A stretch of DNA of 44,912 nt from Planctomycetota bacterium (lineage in GTDB: Bacteria; Planctomycetota; Phycisphaerae; SM23-33). This document shows positions 17,769-25,924 of this stretch, piece after piece. The notes below the pieces were generated by a model, which saw only the letters and a program-made list of their open reading frames with translations, was not told where the DNA came from and ran no database searches. The translations under genes and the position numbers were made by a program. The stretch covers positions 1-44,912 of the forward strand of contig DAOVZK010000013.1 of NCBI GenBank assembly GCA_030635145.1. Direction: 5' to 3'. Positions within the stretch are counted from its first letter, which is position 1. Each line of letters opens with the position of its first letter.

Positions 17769-17895
17769 CCCGGCATCATACCGTTTAGCTGCGCAAAAAA
17801 AAAGCGTTAAGCGGCAATTGAGATATTCTCGCGAAAGCAGCATCGGTTACTCTACAGATACACACATCAGAGCAGAGCCTCCACAAACTTGCGGG

Positions 17896-18165
17896 TCAAT
17901 CCATTACCTTGCCGGCCTCCGGGACAAGCCGCCGGAGCACTTCGCTTTTTTCCCAAGAGGATTTTCCGCATTTTGGGCAAAGGGCATCTTTAGGGAGAAC
18001 TTTTTCGGGCGTATACCCGCAGTAGTGACAAAGCAAACAAAGTCGTTTTTTGTGAGCAACACGGAACAAGCTGCGAAATCCTGACGATTCGCCTGAGCTT
18101 TCGGGGAGATTAGGGTGGGGAAACCCCTTGACCCTTCGACATTTTCTTCTGCCTCTGGTTTTCAT
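17896..18165 (-). CDS. Small zinc-ribbon protein
   Basis: This 89-residue protein is basic at the N terminus and carries two CxxC pairs (CHYCGY and CPKCGK), a zinc ribbon. ATG 18165 has AAAGGAG 8 bases upstream, a strong ribosome binding site, which makes the gene credible. It is separated from the next zinc-ribbon gene by about 130 bases on the same strand. No family is recognised. Confidence 0.6.
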   Translation of the reverse strand: MKTRGRRKCRRVKGFPHPNLPESSGESSGFRSLFRVAHKKRLCLLCHYCGYTPEKVLPKDALCPKCGKSSWEKSEVLRRLVPEAGKVMD

Positions 18166-18377
18166 GGTTCAGACTCCTTTCCATACTTCTTTCACCGATT
18201 CGCTCTACCTCATTATTAGGGTGATTTGACGGCGCCGGCAACTAGGGTGTTAACTGTATAGCCAGTTGGTGGTTATGACTCCCAAAAATATGGACAGTTG
18301 GGCGGATGTTACGGATATGAGGTTTGCATGGCCGGGCGATTTCGGATAGTATCTCCTGTGCTTCAAACGACATGGTT

Positions 18378-18438
18378 TTTGGCAAAAAATTTGGGTATTT
18401 GACATTTCACATTTATTAACACATTTGGCAAAAAATTT
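18378..18438 (+). promoter_or_regulatory. Paired 15-bp direct repeat around a promoter-like site
   Basis: TTTGGCAAAAAATTT occurs identically at 18378-18392 and 18424-18438, 46 bases apart. TTGACA lies between them at 18399-18404, with AT-rich DNA downstream. The pair could be an operator for the lipoprotein gene at 18466. The rest of the 18166-18465 gap shows no gene. Confidence 0.4.
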
Positions 18439-18465
18439 TAACAAAGTACGAAGGACGGTGACGAA

Positions 18466-18969
18466 ATGCTGAATCGTAAAATAACAACTGTTTTGACTGG
18501 ATTGGTATGTGTGGTTGTTGTCGCTTTGGGCGGATGCGATCCGCAGTTCGATCTCAACCGCGGGAATATTTTTGGCACTGACGCGATTTCGTCGCAGCTG
18601 ACGTGGAAAATTCAGTCGCAGCACGGATTCAAAGACGCCAAAAAATCCATCGATGGAAACAGCAACTCCTACGCCATTACGCGTGGTAAAAACTACCGCG
18701 GTGCCTCGCTCACCATCGACCTTGAACGCCAGTGTGTTTTCAACATGGTCGTGATAATTCACGGTGCCAGGGAGTTTGACTTTGCCAAAGAAGTGCAGCT
18801 GTCGATCAGTAGCGACGGGAAAAACTTCAAACCCTGCTACCAGACATTCGGCACCCGTAAGATCACGTATCTTCCTGTGCTGACTCCGGTGACGGCACGA
18901 TATATTCGCCTTACTGCTATCGAACCCGGTGCCAAGCCATGGGCCATTGCTGAAATCTATCTGCAATAA
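18466..18969 (+). CDS. Discoidin-like (F5/8 type C) lipoprotein
   Basis: The 167-residue precursor has a signal peptide with lipobox LGGC (Cys24). The mature part resembles a discoidin/F5-8C jelly roll: KKSIDGNSNSYAITRG, ASLTIDLERQCVFNMVVI, VQLSISSDGKNFKPC, then TARYIRLTAIEPG and a C-terminal AIAEIYL. This domain commonly binds carbohydrate or surface ligands. It is a single domain tethered to a membrane by lipid. ATG 18466 follows GAAGGA about 11 bases upstream. It probably has its own promoter. Confidence 0.8.
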   Translation: MLNRKITTVLTGLVCVVVVALGGCDPQFDLNRGNIFGTDAISSQLTWKIQSQHGFKDAKKSIDGNSNSYAITRGKNYRGASLTIDLERQCVFNMVVIIHGAREFDFAKEVQLSISSDGKNFKPCYQTFGTRKITYLPVLTPVTARYIRLTAIEPGAKPWAIAEIYLQ

Positions 18970-18981
18970 GCGAGAATAGGC

Positions 18982-19020
18982 AAAAAAACCGCTGATTGTG
19001 CAGAGCGAATCATTAGCGGT
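18982..19020 (-). terminator. Minus-strand terminator ahead of the radical SAM gene
   Basis: Read on the minus strand, ACCGCT...AGCGGT with inner GATT/AATC forms a hairpin followed by seven T. On the plus strand there is no T run. No minus-strand gene is annotated just upstream, so it would stop transcription running antisense to the radical SAM gene. Confidence 0.55.
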
Positions 19021-19041
19021 GCAAACCAGGAGCTGGGGATA

Positions 19042-20490
19042 GTGCAGGTTCCTACCAACACGACCCGTGAAAAAAGACGCTGGAAGCTGAGGTTGATAAA
19101 CCCTCACAGCCCGCTGTCTACCATCACGCTTCCGGGTATCATCCAGAAGATGACCTTCAGCAGAAAGTCGGTTTTTATGCCGCTGAACCTCGCGGTATGT
19201 GCAGCTGTTGTCCCCGAAAACTGGGATGTCGAAATCGTTGACGAAAATATTTCTGACGATCCCCACGTAGCGTCGGCTGACGATATCGACGCCGTCGGCA
19301 TTGGGGTGATGACCTCGCAGGTGGTGCGGGGTTATAAAATCGCTGACGACTACAAGGCCTTGGGCGTGAAGGTCATCATGGGCGGAATTCACGCGTCGGC
19401 CTTGCCGGATGAAGCACTCACCCACGCTGACATTGTCTGCAAAGGCGACGCCGAGGGCACGCTTCCCCACGCCCTTGACGATCTGGCGGTGGGGACTGCA
19501 AAGCAAATCTACGACTGGCGCGACAATCCCGACACACCCATCGCCACGCCCCGAAAAGACCTGCTGAACCCGAAGGATTACCTCGTGTTTAATCCGATTC
19601 AGACGACACGCGGGTGCCCGCATGGCTGCACGTTTTGCACGACGCCGGCGATTTTCGGGCGGACTTTCCGGCAGCGAAAAATTGACGACATTGTCGAAGA
19701 AATTCGCCACGCCAAAGAGGCGTTTAACTCGAGCGTGTTTATTTTTTCCGACGACAACGTCGCGGGGAATCAGAAATGGGCGATGGAACTTTTCGAAGCC
19801 CTGCGCCCGCTGAATATCCGCTGGGCCTCGCAGTGCGACATTCTGATCGCACGAAACGATAAGCTGCTGGCTGCCATGCGCGACAGCGGATGTATCGGGT
19901 TGATTCTCGGGCTGGAAAGTCCCAACGCTGGTACGTTGCGGGAGGCGGGTAAGAAATTCATCACCGCCGACGTCTATGTAGATCGAATCCGCAAAATTCA
20001 GTCCTACGGTATCAGCCTCTGGGGCAGCTTTATTTTCGGGTTCGATACAGATGACTGGCGAGACTGCATGAACACCGTGCGGTTCGCCCAGCGAGCCGAT
20101 CTTTGCATGAGCTGCTATATTATTCTAACGCCGTATCCCGGTACGCAGGTGTTTGAGAAGTACAAACAGCAGGGGCGGCTGCTGACGCAGGATTGGGAAA
20201 GATACAACGGATCGACCGTTTGCTATCAACCCGAACGTATGACCGTGCATGAACTTCGCCACGCTCAGATGTGCGCGTTCCACGAATTTTATGCCATGCC
20301 CAGTGCCATCAAGCGTTTGGGGATTTTGCCGTTTAAAAAACACAGCTGGATGGCGAACCTGGCGATTCAACGCGGATTAAGTTACTATTACTCCAGCAAA
20401 AATCGAACGCTGCCGCGATTTGCCGATTTTCTCGAACCCGACTGCGAGCGGCGCATCATCGAAAGTCTCGGCAAATACAATTTGACCTGA
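19042..20490 (+). CDS. B12-binding-type radical SAM protein
   Basis: The 482-residue enzyme has an N-terminal cobalamin-binding-like Rossmann domain (about 15-150, with IDAVGIGVMTSQVV and VKVIMGGIHASALP). A radical SAM core follows, with the cluster motif Cys192-x3-Cys196-x2-Cys199 in RGCPHGCTFC. Members methylate or rearrange unactivated carbons; the substrate here is unknown. The canonical DxHxxG cobalamin ligand is not obvious, so B12 binding is uncertain. GTG 19042 has AGGAG 9 bases upstream. The layout recalls hopanoid-type HpnJ/HpnR enzymes, but no other hopanoid genes are nearby. Confidence 0.88.
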   Translation: MQVPTNTTREKRRWKLRLINPHSPLSTITLPGIIQKMTFSRKSVFMPLNLAVCAAVVPENWDVEIVDENISDDPHVASADDIDAVGIGVMTSQVVRGYKIADDYKALGVKVIMGGIHASALPDEALTHADIVCKGDAEGTLPHALDDLAVGTAKQIYDWRDNPDTPIATPRKDLLNPKDYLVFNPIQTTRGCPHGCTFCTTPAIFGRTFRQRKIDDIVEEIRHAKEAFNSSVFIFSDDNVAGNQKWAMELFEALRPLNIRWASQCDILIARNDKLLAAMRDSGCIGLILGLESPNAGTLREAGKKFITADVYVDRIRKIQSYGISLWGSFIFGFDTDDWRDCMNTVRFAQRADLCMSCYIILTPYPGTQVFEKYKQQGRLLTQDWERYNGSTVCYQPERMTVHELRHAQMCAFHEFYAMPSAIKRLGILPFKKHSWMANLAIQRGLSYYYSSKNRTLPRFADFLEPDCERRIIESLGKYNLT

Positions 20491-20582
20491 AATGGCAAGC
20501 ATATAGATTTGGGTGGCGTGATTACAATGCGAAGCAGGGTAACCACGGACGAACCCGCGAGCAATAAACAAAAGGAATTCCA

Positions 20583-21056
20583 ATGACCGATCAAAATACA
20601 AGCGAGCAGCAAGCAACTAGCACCAAGCAGGGGTCGGGCGATTCGAAATTCAATTTAATGGTGACGGGCCTATTGGTTGTGATAATGGTTGCGTTAGCGG
20701 GGCTTTGGTTGCGGGAGCGGGGGCAGCGTGTGAAATTTCAGCAGCGCAATGGCGAGCTGACGACAGCTCTCGATGAGGCCCAACGCAACGCCATGCTCGC
20801 CGGGTTTGGCGGCGGAACTCCGGTTGGTTCTGATTTTGTAAAAAAGATTGAAATGGCGGCAGCAAAAAGTCAGCTGCAGGATTCACCGCCGCAATTTACC
20901 GTTGTTCGCGAAGAGCTGGCAACGATACCCATGACCGTGAACGGCAAAAATATGCGAGTGCTGCAACTAAGCGCCGCCGTCGCCAAACGTGCCGGATTTA
21001 TCCCCGGTGATATGATTTACGTTACCGAACCACCCGCGGCGGGGACAAAAGAATAA
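20583..21056 (+). CDS. Single-pass membrane protein, unknown
   Basis: The 157-residue protein has a polar Gln/Ser/Thr-rich N terminus, one membrane helix (about 24-42), a short coiled coil and a small C-terminal domain ending near FIPGDMIYVTEPP. ATG 20583 has AAAGGA 6 bases upstream. No family is recognised. It lies about 90 bases after the radical SAM gene and might be co-transcribed. Confidence 0.65.
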   Translation: MTDQNTSEQQATSTKQGSGDSKFNLMVTGLLVVIMVALAGLWLRERGQRVKFQQRNGELTTALDEAQRNAMLAGFGGGTPVGSDFVKKIEMAAAKSQLQDSPPQFTVVREELATIPMTVNGKNMRVLQLSAAVAKRAGFIPGDMIYVTEPPAAGTKE

Positions 21057-21084
21057 CGGCTGCGGGAAGCGCGTAGCGGCAAAA

Positions 21085-21122
21085 TTGCCTCCGGTGCAAC
21101 CGGCCGCGAGCCGCGGAGGCAA
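21085..21122 (+). other. Hairpin after the membrane-protein gene
   Basis: TTGCCTCCG pairs with CGGAGGCAA around a 20-base GC-rich loop, 30 bases after the stop. The T run is weak, so terminator function is uncertain. The word CCGCGGAGGCAAA recurs after tRNA-Ser near 28575, suggesting a dispersed element. Confidence 0.45.
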
Positions 21123-21261
21123 AATGCTTTCGGCAGCCATTAACGGCGCTCGTTAGAGGCTATCGAATTACGATAAGGGCTATCGAAATAGGTTTAAAGC
21201 TAACTAACTCGCTTTTTTCCATGGAGTTACGAGAAACGGTGAAAAAAAGAGCTTCTTTTCT

Positions 21262-21748
21262 GTCATCCCAGTGAAAACTGGGGTCTAGGGGCTTTCCCTG
21301 TGGGAATGATAGGAAAAGAGAATATTCAATGTCCAACACGGAACATCCAATATCCAAGGTAAAGAGCTTCGCAATCTTAACCCCGAAGGGGTGGTCAGAA
21401 TTTAGCCGTGGGTGAAGCGCAGCGAAACCCACGGTATAAAAGGCCCCCAATAAACCAGCCCTGAAAGGGCGCTAGAAACTTGTATAATTCCCCTTGCGTT
21501 TCTGTCGCCCCGTTGGGGCTTATTTTCTTTACAACATCAATCCGGGGGTTCCGCGTTGCTCACCCCCGGCTAAATCCTTATCGCCCTTTCAGGGCTAATT
21601 CTTAGGATCGCCTCTTTTCTATCATTCCAGTGAAAACTGGAATCCAGGGGATGTAGGACGACGCGGGAATTTTTCCTGGATGCTCGTTTTCACGAGCGTG
21701 ACACAGAGGGAAAAAACATGCTTCATAAATAGAAGCATGGCACCCGGC
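21262..21748 (+). repeat. Mosaic repeat cassette, copy B
   Basis: This is the second copy of the cassette at 698-1208, in the same orientation and module order: GTCATCCC module, CCAACACGGAACATCC stretch, identical 35-base block at 21359-21393, GCCCTGAAAGGGC, GCCCCGTTGGGGC, identical 21-base block at 21540-21560, and hairpin CATGCTTC/GAAGCATG (21717-21724 with 21732-21739) followed by GCACCCGGC. Here the CCGGGGGT...ACCCCCGG hairpin is complete. The copy ends 10 bases before the stop of an HNH endonuclease gene. The remaining sequence between 21123 and 21262 shows no gene. Confidence 0.75.
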
Positions 21749-21757
21749 AATGCTTTC

Positions 21758-22549
21758 TTAAGCAAACGGGTCGAGTGGGTGTTCCGTCGGACACGAAAAA
21801 TCTATCAATGTCCCTGCAGTTCCTAATGTTGGTCGGCCCTCAATAGAGTGATATATTCCCACGCAACCTCTTTTGGGGAAGTTATGTATATCTCCCAAGT
21901 TTTCCCAATCATAAAGACGCAAACCAAACATACAAAACCATATACCAGCATCAGATTTTACCCAGATACATTCATAAACACATTTTCCTTGATAGCAGCT
22001 GACCCGATCGTTTGTCTTGGCAATGCGGCTTTTTCTGAGTTCCTCCGCAATTATATATTGCTGCTCGAGGATGGGAAGATACTTAACTTCATTGCCTTCC
22101 CATTGGGCCTCAGGAAACGGAAGGTGAACATTTGCATGCCCATTTGTCTCTAGATATTCATTATAGAGTGCTGCATGAAAACCTTTTATGCATCGCCATA
22201 CACGAGGTTTTAGATCACAGCCATTATAAGCAATCCCTGAGCTGTGTTTTGAACCGGGTAATTTTGTGGCACCAAACTTCCACTTATTATGGCGTTCCTT
22301 TGGATGCTTGCCATGGAGTACTGCTATCAACTGCGCAAGCATCTCGTCACCCACAGACTCATCCCCGTTGCACTTATCGTGTACTGGAAGAATAAATGCG
22401 TCAAGCCTATCTTTGGTGGCAAATATAGACCTAGGTGGAACATGGTCGCGAGTGGGCTTTTCAGAGGGAGTAAACTCTTTGCCACAGAGGTAACAAAAGG
22501 AGAGTTTTGCACAATTTTGAAACGCATTCTGTGTGTCTATCACGGGCAC
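21758..22549 (-). CDS. HNH endonuclease family protein
   Basis: The 263-residue protein carries a full HNH-type His-metal finger near its N terminus: CYLCG (zinc pair), TRDHVPPRSIF (with the catalytic-type Asp-His) and LPVHDKCN (zinc pair and third catalytic element). The remaining 190 residues are unassigned. Start is GTG at 22549, with GGAAGGGAG 6 bases upstream. The gene is AT-richer than the flanking bioF. Such stand-alone HNH proteins are common in mobile and defence loci; the target is unknown. It is bracketed by repeat cassette B and by an inverted copy of the GGATCC/GATGAC module. Confidence 0.82.
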   Translation of the reverse strand: MPVIDTQNAFQNCAKLSFCYLCGKEFTPSEKPTRDHVPPRSIFATKDRLDAFILPVHDKCNGDESVGDEMLAQLIAVLHGKHPKERHNKWKFGATKLPGSKHSSGIAYNGCDLKPRVWRCIKGFHAALYNEYLETNGHANVHLPFPEAQWEGNEVKYLPILEQQYIIAEELRKSRIAKTNDRVSCYQGKCVYECIWVKSDAGIWFCMFGLRLYDWENLGDIHNFPKRGCVGIYHSIEGRPTLGTAGTLIDFSCPTEHPLDPFA

Positions 22550-22701
22550 GCATGGCTCCCTTCCAGATATTTGTCAGCAATGATCGACCCTACTAGATTA
22601 TTCTCTAAACGAAATTTCCCATCTTCTTCTCACAGCTTGTTTGGGGTAATCATAAGAACCCCGTCAATGCTCTTGTAGGGTAAATCGTCTTGGCGGGGAA
22701 A
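22540..22701 (-). pseudogene. Truncated coding remnant ending in the HNH start, with an in-frame TGA
   Basis: One minus-strand frame reads DDLPYKSIDGVLMITPNKL, then TGA at 22630-22632, then EEDGKFRLENNLVGSIIADK and a few more residues, and stops at 22540, overlapping the HNH GTG. Both halves look like genuine protein in the same frame, so this is probably a decayed gene that once preceded the HNH gene. TGA is an ordinary stop elsewhere in the window, for example at the NuoE-like gene, so recoding is unlikely. Confidence 0.35.
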
Positions 22702-22777
22702 TCAAACGATTTTGTGAAGCTCTGCTGGCCGATTCTCTGATAGCTTGAAACTGCGGGGTGCTGCAGTTACACTGCGT

Positions 22778-22817
22778 AGATGGACACAAACTGGATCCCC
22801 GCCTGCGCGAGGATGAC
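22778..22817 (-). repeat. Inverted copy of dispersed modules
   Basis: AGATGGACACAAACTGG is followed by GGATCCCCGCCTGCGCGAGG-ATGAC, the reverse complement of the first module of cassette A. The HNH gene therefore has related repeat modules on both sides in opposite orientation. Confidence 0.55.
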
Positions 22818-22853
22818 AATTAATACAATCGCGACAAGATAGGCAATAAGCAA

Positions 22854-24023
22854 TTGGAAATAGAAAATTGGAAATCGGAAATGCAAAAGCGTCTTGACGC
22901 TTTGGCGGCGGAGGGATTGCTTCGCGAACCGGTGGAGCTGGAATCCGCGGTCGGGCGAATGGTGCGCGTCGGCGGGGCGGAGCTGGTGTGCATGTGCAGC
23001 AACGATTATCTCGCCCTTGCCAACGATCCCGAAGTTCGCGCCGCCGCCGTCGAAGGAATCACGCGATGGGGCGTCGGGGCCGGTGCGTCGCGATTAGTAA
23101 GCGGCACGATGAGTCCGCACGTGGAACTTGAACAGCAGCTCGCAGCCTTCAAGGGCACCGAAGCGGCGGTGGTGGCGGCGACGGGTTGGATGGCAAATAA
23201 CGTTGCGATTACCGCACTGGCGGGGGCGGGCGATTTGATTCTCTGCGACAAGCTCAACCACGCCAGCATTCTCGACGCCGCCGGAGCCTGCGGGGCACAG
23301 CTGCGAACGTATCATCATTGCGATGTCGGGCGGCTGCGGGTGCAGCTGGAAAAATATCGCGGGAAATACAAACGAACCCTGATCGTCACCGACTCGCTTT
23401 TCAGCATGGACGGAGATTTCGCACCGCTGCGGGAAATTGTCGAGCTTAAGCAGCAGTACGACGCACAATTGCTTATTGACGAGGCCCACGCGACGGGCGT
23501 TTTTGGTGCTGGCGGCCACGGGGTGGCCGAGGCCCTCGGCGTCGAGCAGCACATCGACGCGACTGTCGGCACGCTGTCGAAAGCCCTTGGGACGCTCGGT
23601 GGATTCGTGGCCGGGCCGAAGGTTCTGATCGACCTGATTCGCAATACCGGCAGGGCGTACATTTACACGACGGCACCGCCGCCGGGGATTTGCTGTGCCG
23701 CGATCAAAAGTCTGGAAATTATCCGCACCCAACCGCAACGTCGCGAAAAGCTGCTGCAAATGGCTGCCGATTTGCGTGATAAACTCTCCGCCGCCGGGTT
23801 CGACATTTGCGGGTCGCAGTCGCAAATTGTCCCCGTCGTTGTCGGTGAGGCCGCCGCCGCCGTCGAAATGTCCAAACGTCTTCTCGCGGAGGGTTTTTTG
23901 ATACCAGCCATCCGCCCTCCGACTGTGCCACGTGGCAAGGCACGGCTGCGAATTTCCGTCACCGCCGCCCACACACCGGCCGACATCTCCCGCATCTGCG
24001 AATTGCTCCGTACGTTTTCGTGA
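22854..24023 (+). CDS. bioF: 8-amino-7-oxononanoate synthase-type PLP enzyme
   Basis: BioF condenses pimeloyl thioester with L-alanine in the first committed step of biotin ring assembly. The alpha-oxoamine synthase signatures are clear: GAGASRLVSGTMSPHVELE, CDKLNHASILDA, LLIDEAHATGVFG, and the PLP lysine in TLSKALGTLGGF (Lys243 from this start). The C-terminal domain ends normally. The start is ambiguous: TTG 22854 or ATG 22881, both poorly supported by ribosome binding sites. No other biotin gene lies in the window, though AccB needs biotin. 2-amino-3-ketobutyrate CoA ligase is the main alternative. Confidence 0.88.
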   Translation: MEIENWKSEMQKRLDALAAEGLLREPVELESAVGRMVRVGGAELVCMCSNDYLALANDPEVRAAAVEGITRWGVGAGASRLVSGTMSPHVELEQQLAAFKGTEAAVVAATGWMANNVAITALAGAGDLILCDKLNHASILDAAGACGAQLRTYHHCDVGRLRVQLEKYRGKYKRTLIVTDSLFSMDGDFAPLREIVELKQQYDAQLLIDEAHATGVFGAGGHGVAEALGVEQHIDATVGTLSKALGTLGGFVAGPKVLIDLIRNTGRAYIYTTAPPPGICCAAIKSLEIIRTQPQRREKLLQMAADLRDKLSAAGFDICGSQSQIVPVVVGEAAAAVEMSKRLLAEGFLIPAIRPPTVPRGKARLRISVTAAHTPADISRICELLRTFS

Positions 24024-24089
24024 GCGATTTTCACCCTGCATCTTGCCGATTGGCCCGCAGAATGTTATCCTGACAGCGAAGGTGCCGAA

Positions 24090-24647
24090 ATGAAAAACAA
24101 GTTACGCCGTGAGATCAAAGCCAAACTCCATGCCATGTCCCATGAGGATATCCGGGCGGCGAGTCGCTGCGCAGTGGAGCATATTTCGCAGCTGGCGGAA
24201 TTTCGCGATGCCAAGGTGGTGATGCTGTTTTTGAGCATTCCCGGTGAGGTCGATACTTTACCGCTGGCGAAGCTGGCGTGGGCGGAGGGAAAAAAAGTCG
24301 TTGCACCGACGGCCTGTTACAACTGTCGCAAAATGCGGCCGATAGAGTGCTACGAAGACGAGCAGCACATGTTTCAACATACACACGGGCTTCGCGGCCC
24401 GGCGGGTAAGGATGAGCTTTCCGTCGATCAGATCGATCTGGTAATCGTGCCGGGTTTGGCGTTTGACAGAAACCGCAACAGGCTCGGCCGCGGGGGCGGA
24501 TTCTACGACCGATTCCTCGCCGACAAATCGCTGCGGGCCAAAACCGTGGGAATCGCCTTCGACGTACAAATCGTGCCCGAAGTTCCCGTCCACGACAACG
24601 ACAAACCCGTCGACAGGGTGGTCACCGACAAGGAGATAATCGAATGA
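24090..24647 (+). CDS. 5-formyltetrahydrofolate cyclo-ligase family protein
   Basis: This enzyme converts 5-formyl-THF to 5,10-methenyl-THF using ATP. The 185-residue protein has the basic N terminus (LRREIKAKL), an ALFLSIPGEVDT-like strand region (VMLFLSIPGEVDT) and the family signature VIVPGLAFDRNRNRLGRGGG followed by FYDRFL. Length is typical. The stop overlaps the start of the L,D-transpeptidase gene as ATGA. Confidence 0.94.
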   Translation: MKNKLRREIKAKLHAMSHEDIRAASRCAVEHISQLAEFRDAKVVMLFLSIPGEVDTLPLAKLAWAEGKKVVAPTACYNCRKMRPIECYEDEQHMFQHTHGLRGPAGKDELSVDQIDLVIVPGLAFDRNRNRLGRGGGFYDRFLADKSLRAKTVGIAFDVQIVPEVPVHDNDKPVDRVVTDKEIIE

Positions 24648-25843
24648 GAATGTACAGTACCAGATCGCGTCGAAAATCAGGCAAGCTCGTTTGGATAGCG
24701 ATTGGCGTCGTGATTGCCGTGGTGATTATCATAATTTTCGCCATGCGTGGTGAAGACGAGACGTCCACACCTGACAGCGATAATGTTCAGGGGCCTGCAG
24801 CTGGTGTGACCGTTGTTGATTCCGCGGATGGTGCGGAGAATTCGGGAAAACCGTTTGTAAAACCTGCACCCAAGGTTGACCCCGAAGCCGGTAAGCCCGC
24901 GCCCGGGCCGAAAGGTATGACTCGCGGGCTGGCTGCCCAGATCGGCCCATCGCCGCTGACAATCGAGAGGCTTTCGCGGGAAGATGCCAGAAAAGCATAC
25001 ACCGAAGGAATAAAACTCTACGCCGAGCAAACCGACCTGCTGGCGGCGCGAAAAAAACTCAACGACGCCTACAATTCCGGGCAGCTGCACGAAGTTAATG
25101 CCGGGTCGGCCCGCGAGGTGCTGAGCTATCTTGCAGCTAAGACCGTACTTGCCCCCACGCCGTACGTAAACCCTAAAGATCCATACATGGTCAGTTACAC
25201 TTTTGCATCTGGCGATCGGCTGGGCAGTTATATTCCCGATGGGCGGATCATTCGGCCGGGTGTCGTGGCTCGCAATCATCTTAACGTGCCCGTCGAAATT
25301 ATCCCGATGGTTAACGGTTTGAAGTCGGCGACGAAGTTTCAGGCCGGCCGCGCGTATAAGCTTCTCAAAGGCCCGTTCCATCTTGTGGTTTACAAGGACG
25401 CCAAGGCTGCCGATATCTACCTGCAGGATTTATTCATCAAGCGAATCCCGATATGCATCGGTGCCCCGGAAACCCCCACGCCCGAAGGATTTTTTCGTAT
25501 TGTTGACAGGAACCGAGGTGCAGTGTATAACGCTCCGAGTGGATCGGGTTTACCCAGCGGTACGCTCGCTCCGAATGATCCCGGATATCCGCTGGGCCCT
25601 CGCGGGTTGAATATAAAAATCGAGGGCATACAGCCGTTGGGAACAAATATTCCGGTGTCGCACTCGTATGCGATTCATGGAACGAATGAGCCTTCCAGTA
25701 TTGGGCATGCGACCTCGCGTGGTTGCATCCGCCTTGGCGATGACGATATCAATTTCGTCTATGCCATCATGCAAAGCTACGGCGACCCCAACAGCCCAGC
25801 CGTCAGCTGGGATAAATGGAGTACGGTTTGGATACGGAAGTAA
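24644..25843 (+). CDS. L,D-transpeptidase (YkuD family), membrane-anchored
   Basis: YkuD enzymes make 3-3 peptidoglycan cross-links or attach proteins to the wall. The 399-residue protein has a basic N terminus and one membrane helix (about 15-33), then a Pro/Gly-rich linker. A LysM-like segment lies around 180-240 and a C-terminal YkuD domain follows, with the active-site motif HGT (His345) through SRGCIR (Cys361). ATG 24644 overlaps the previous stop, and AAGGAG lies 8 bases upstream. The catalytic domain would act in the periplasm. Confidence 0.93.
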   Translation: MRMYSTRSRRKSGKLVWIAIGVVIAVVIIIIFAMRGEDETSTPDSDNVQGPAAGVTVVDSADGAENSGKPFVKPAPKVDPEAGKPAPGPKGMTRGLAAQIGPSPLTIERLSREDARKAYTEGIKLYAEQTDLLAARKKLNDAYNSGQLHEVNAGSAREVLSYLAAKTVLAPTPYVNPKDPYMVSYTFASGDRLGSYIPDGRIIRPGVVARNHLNVPVEIIPMVNGLKSATKFQAGRAYKLLKGPFHLVVYKDAKAADIYLQDLFIKRIPICIGAPETPTPEGFFRIVDRNRGAVYNAPSGSGLPSGTLAPNDPGYPLGPRGLNIKIEGIQPLGTNIPVSHSYAIHGTNEPSSIGHATSRGCIRLGDDDINFVYAIMQSYGDPNSPAVSWDKWSTVWIRK

Positions 25844-25845
25844 TA

Positions 25846-25881
25846 TTGATCGAATTGATTGAATTGATAGGATTGATAAAA
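25846..25881 (+). repeat. Four tandem 9-bp units
   Basis: TTGATCGAA, TTGATTGAA, TTGATAGGA and TTGATAAAA follow each other directly between the L,D-transpeptidase stop and the NuoE-like gene. The period is exact and the units are partly degenerate. This may be a protein-binding array or a simple-sequence repeat. Confidence 0.5.
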
Positions 25882-25924
25882 AAGTTGTAGTACGAAAAAT
25901 TAAGGACAAGGAAAGAAGTACAGA

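Noticed and set aside
18250-19710. A 486-codon open frame on the minus strand
   Set aside because: It lies antisense to the discoidin-like lipoprotein and the radical SAM gene, both with clear motifs and ribosome binding sites. Its translation is Arg/His-rich with no domain pattern.
22630-22632. In-frame TGA as selenocysteine or recoded Trp
   Set aside because: TGA is used as a normal stop in several genes here (for example the stops overlapping the NuoF-like and L,D-transpeptidase starts), and there is no sign of a SECIS hairpin. A decayed gene is simpler.
23094-24041. A 315-codon open frame opposite bioF
   Set aside because: The plus strand carries all PLP-enzyme signatures; the antisense product has no recognisable fold and a composition typical of shadow frames.
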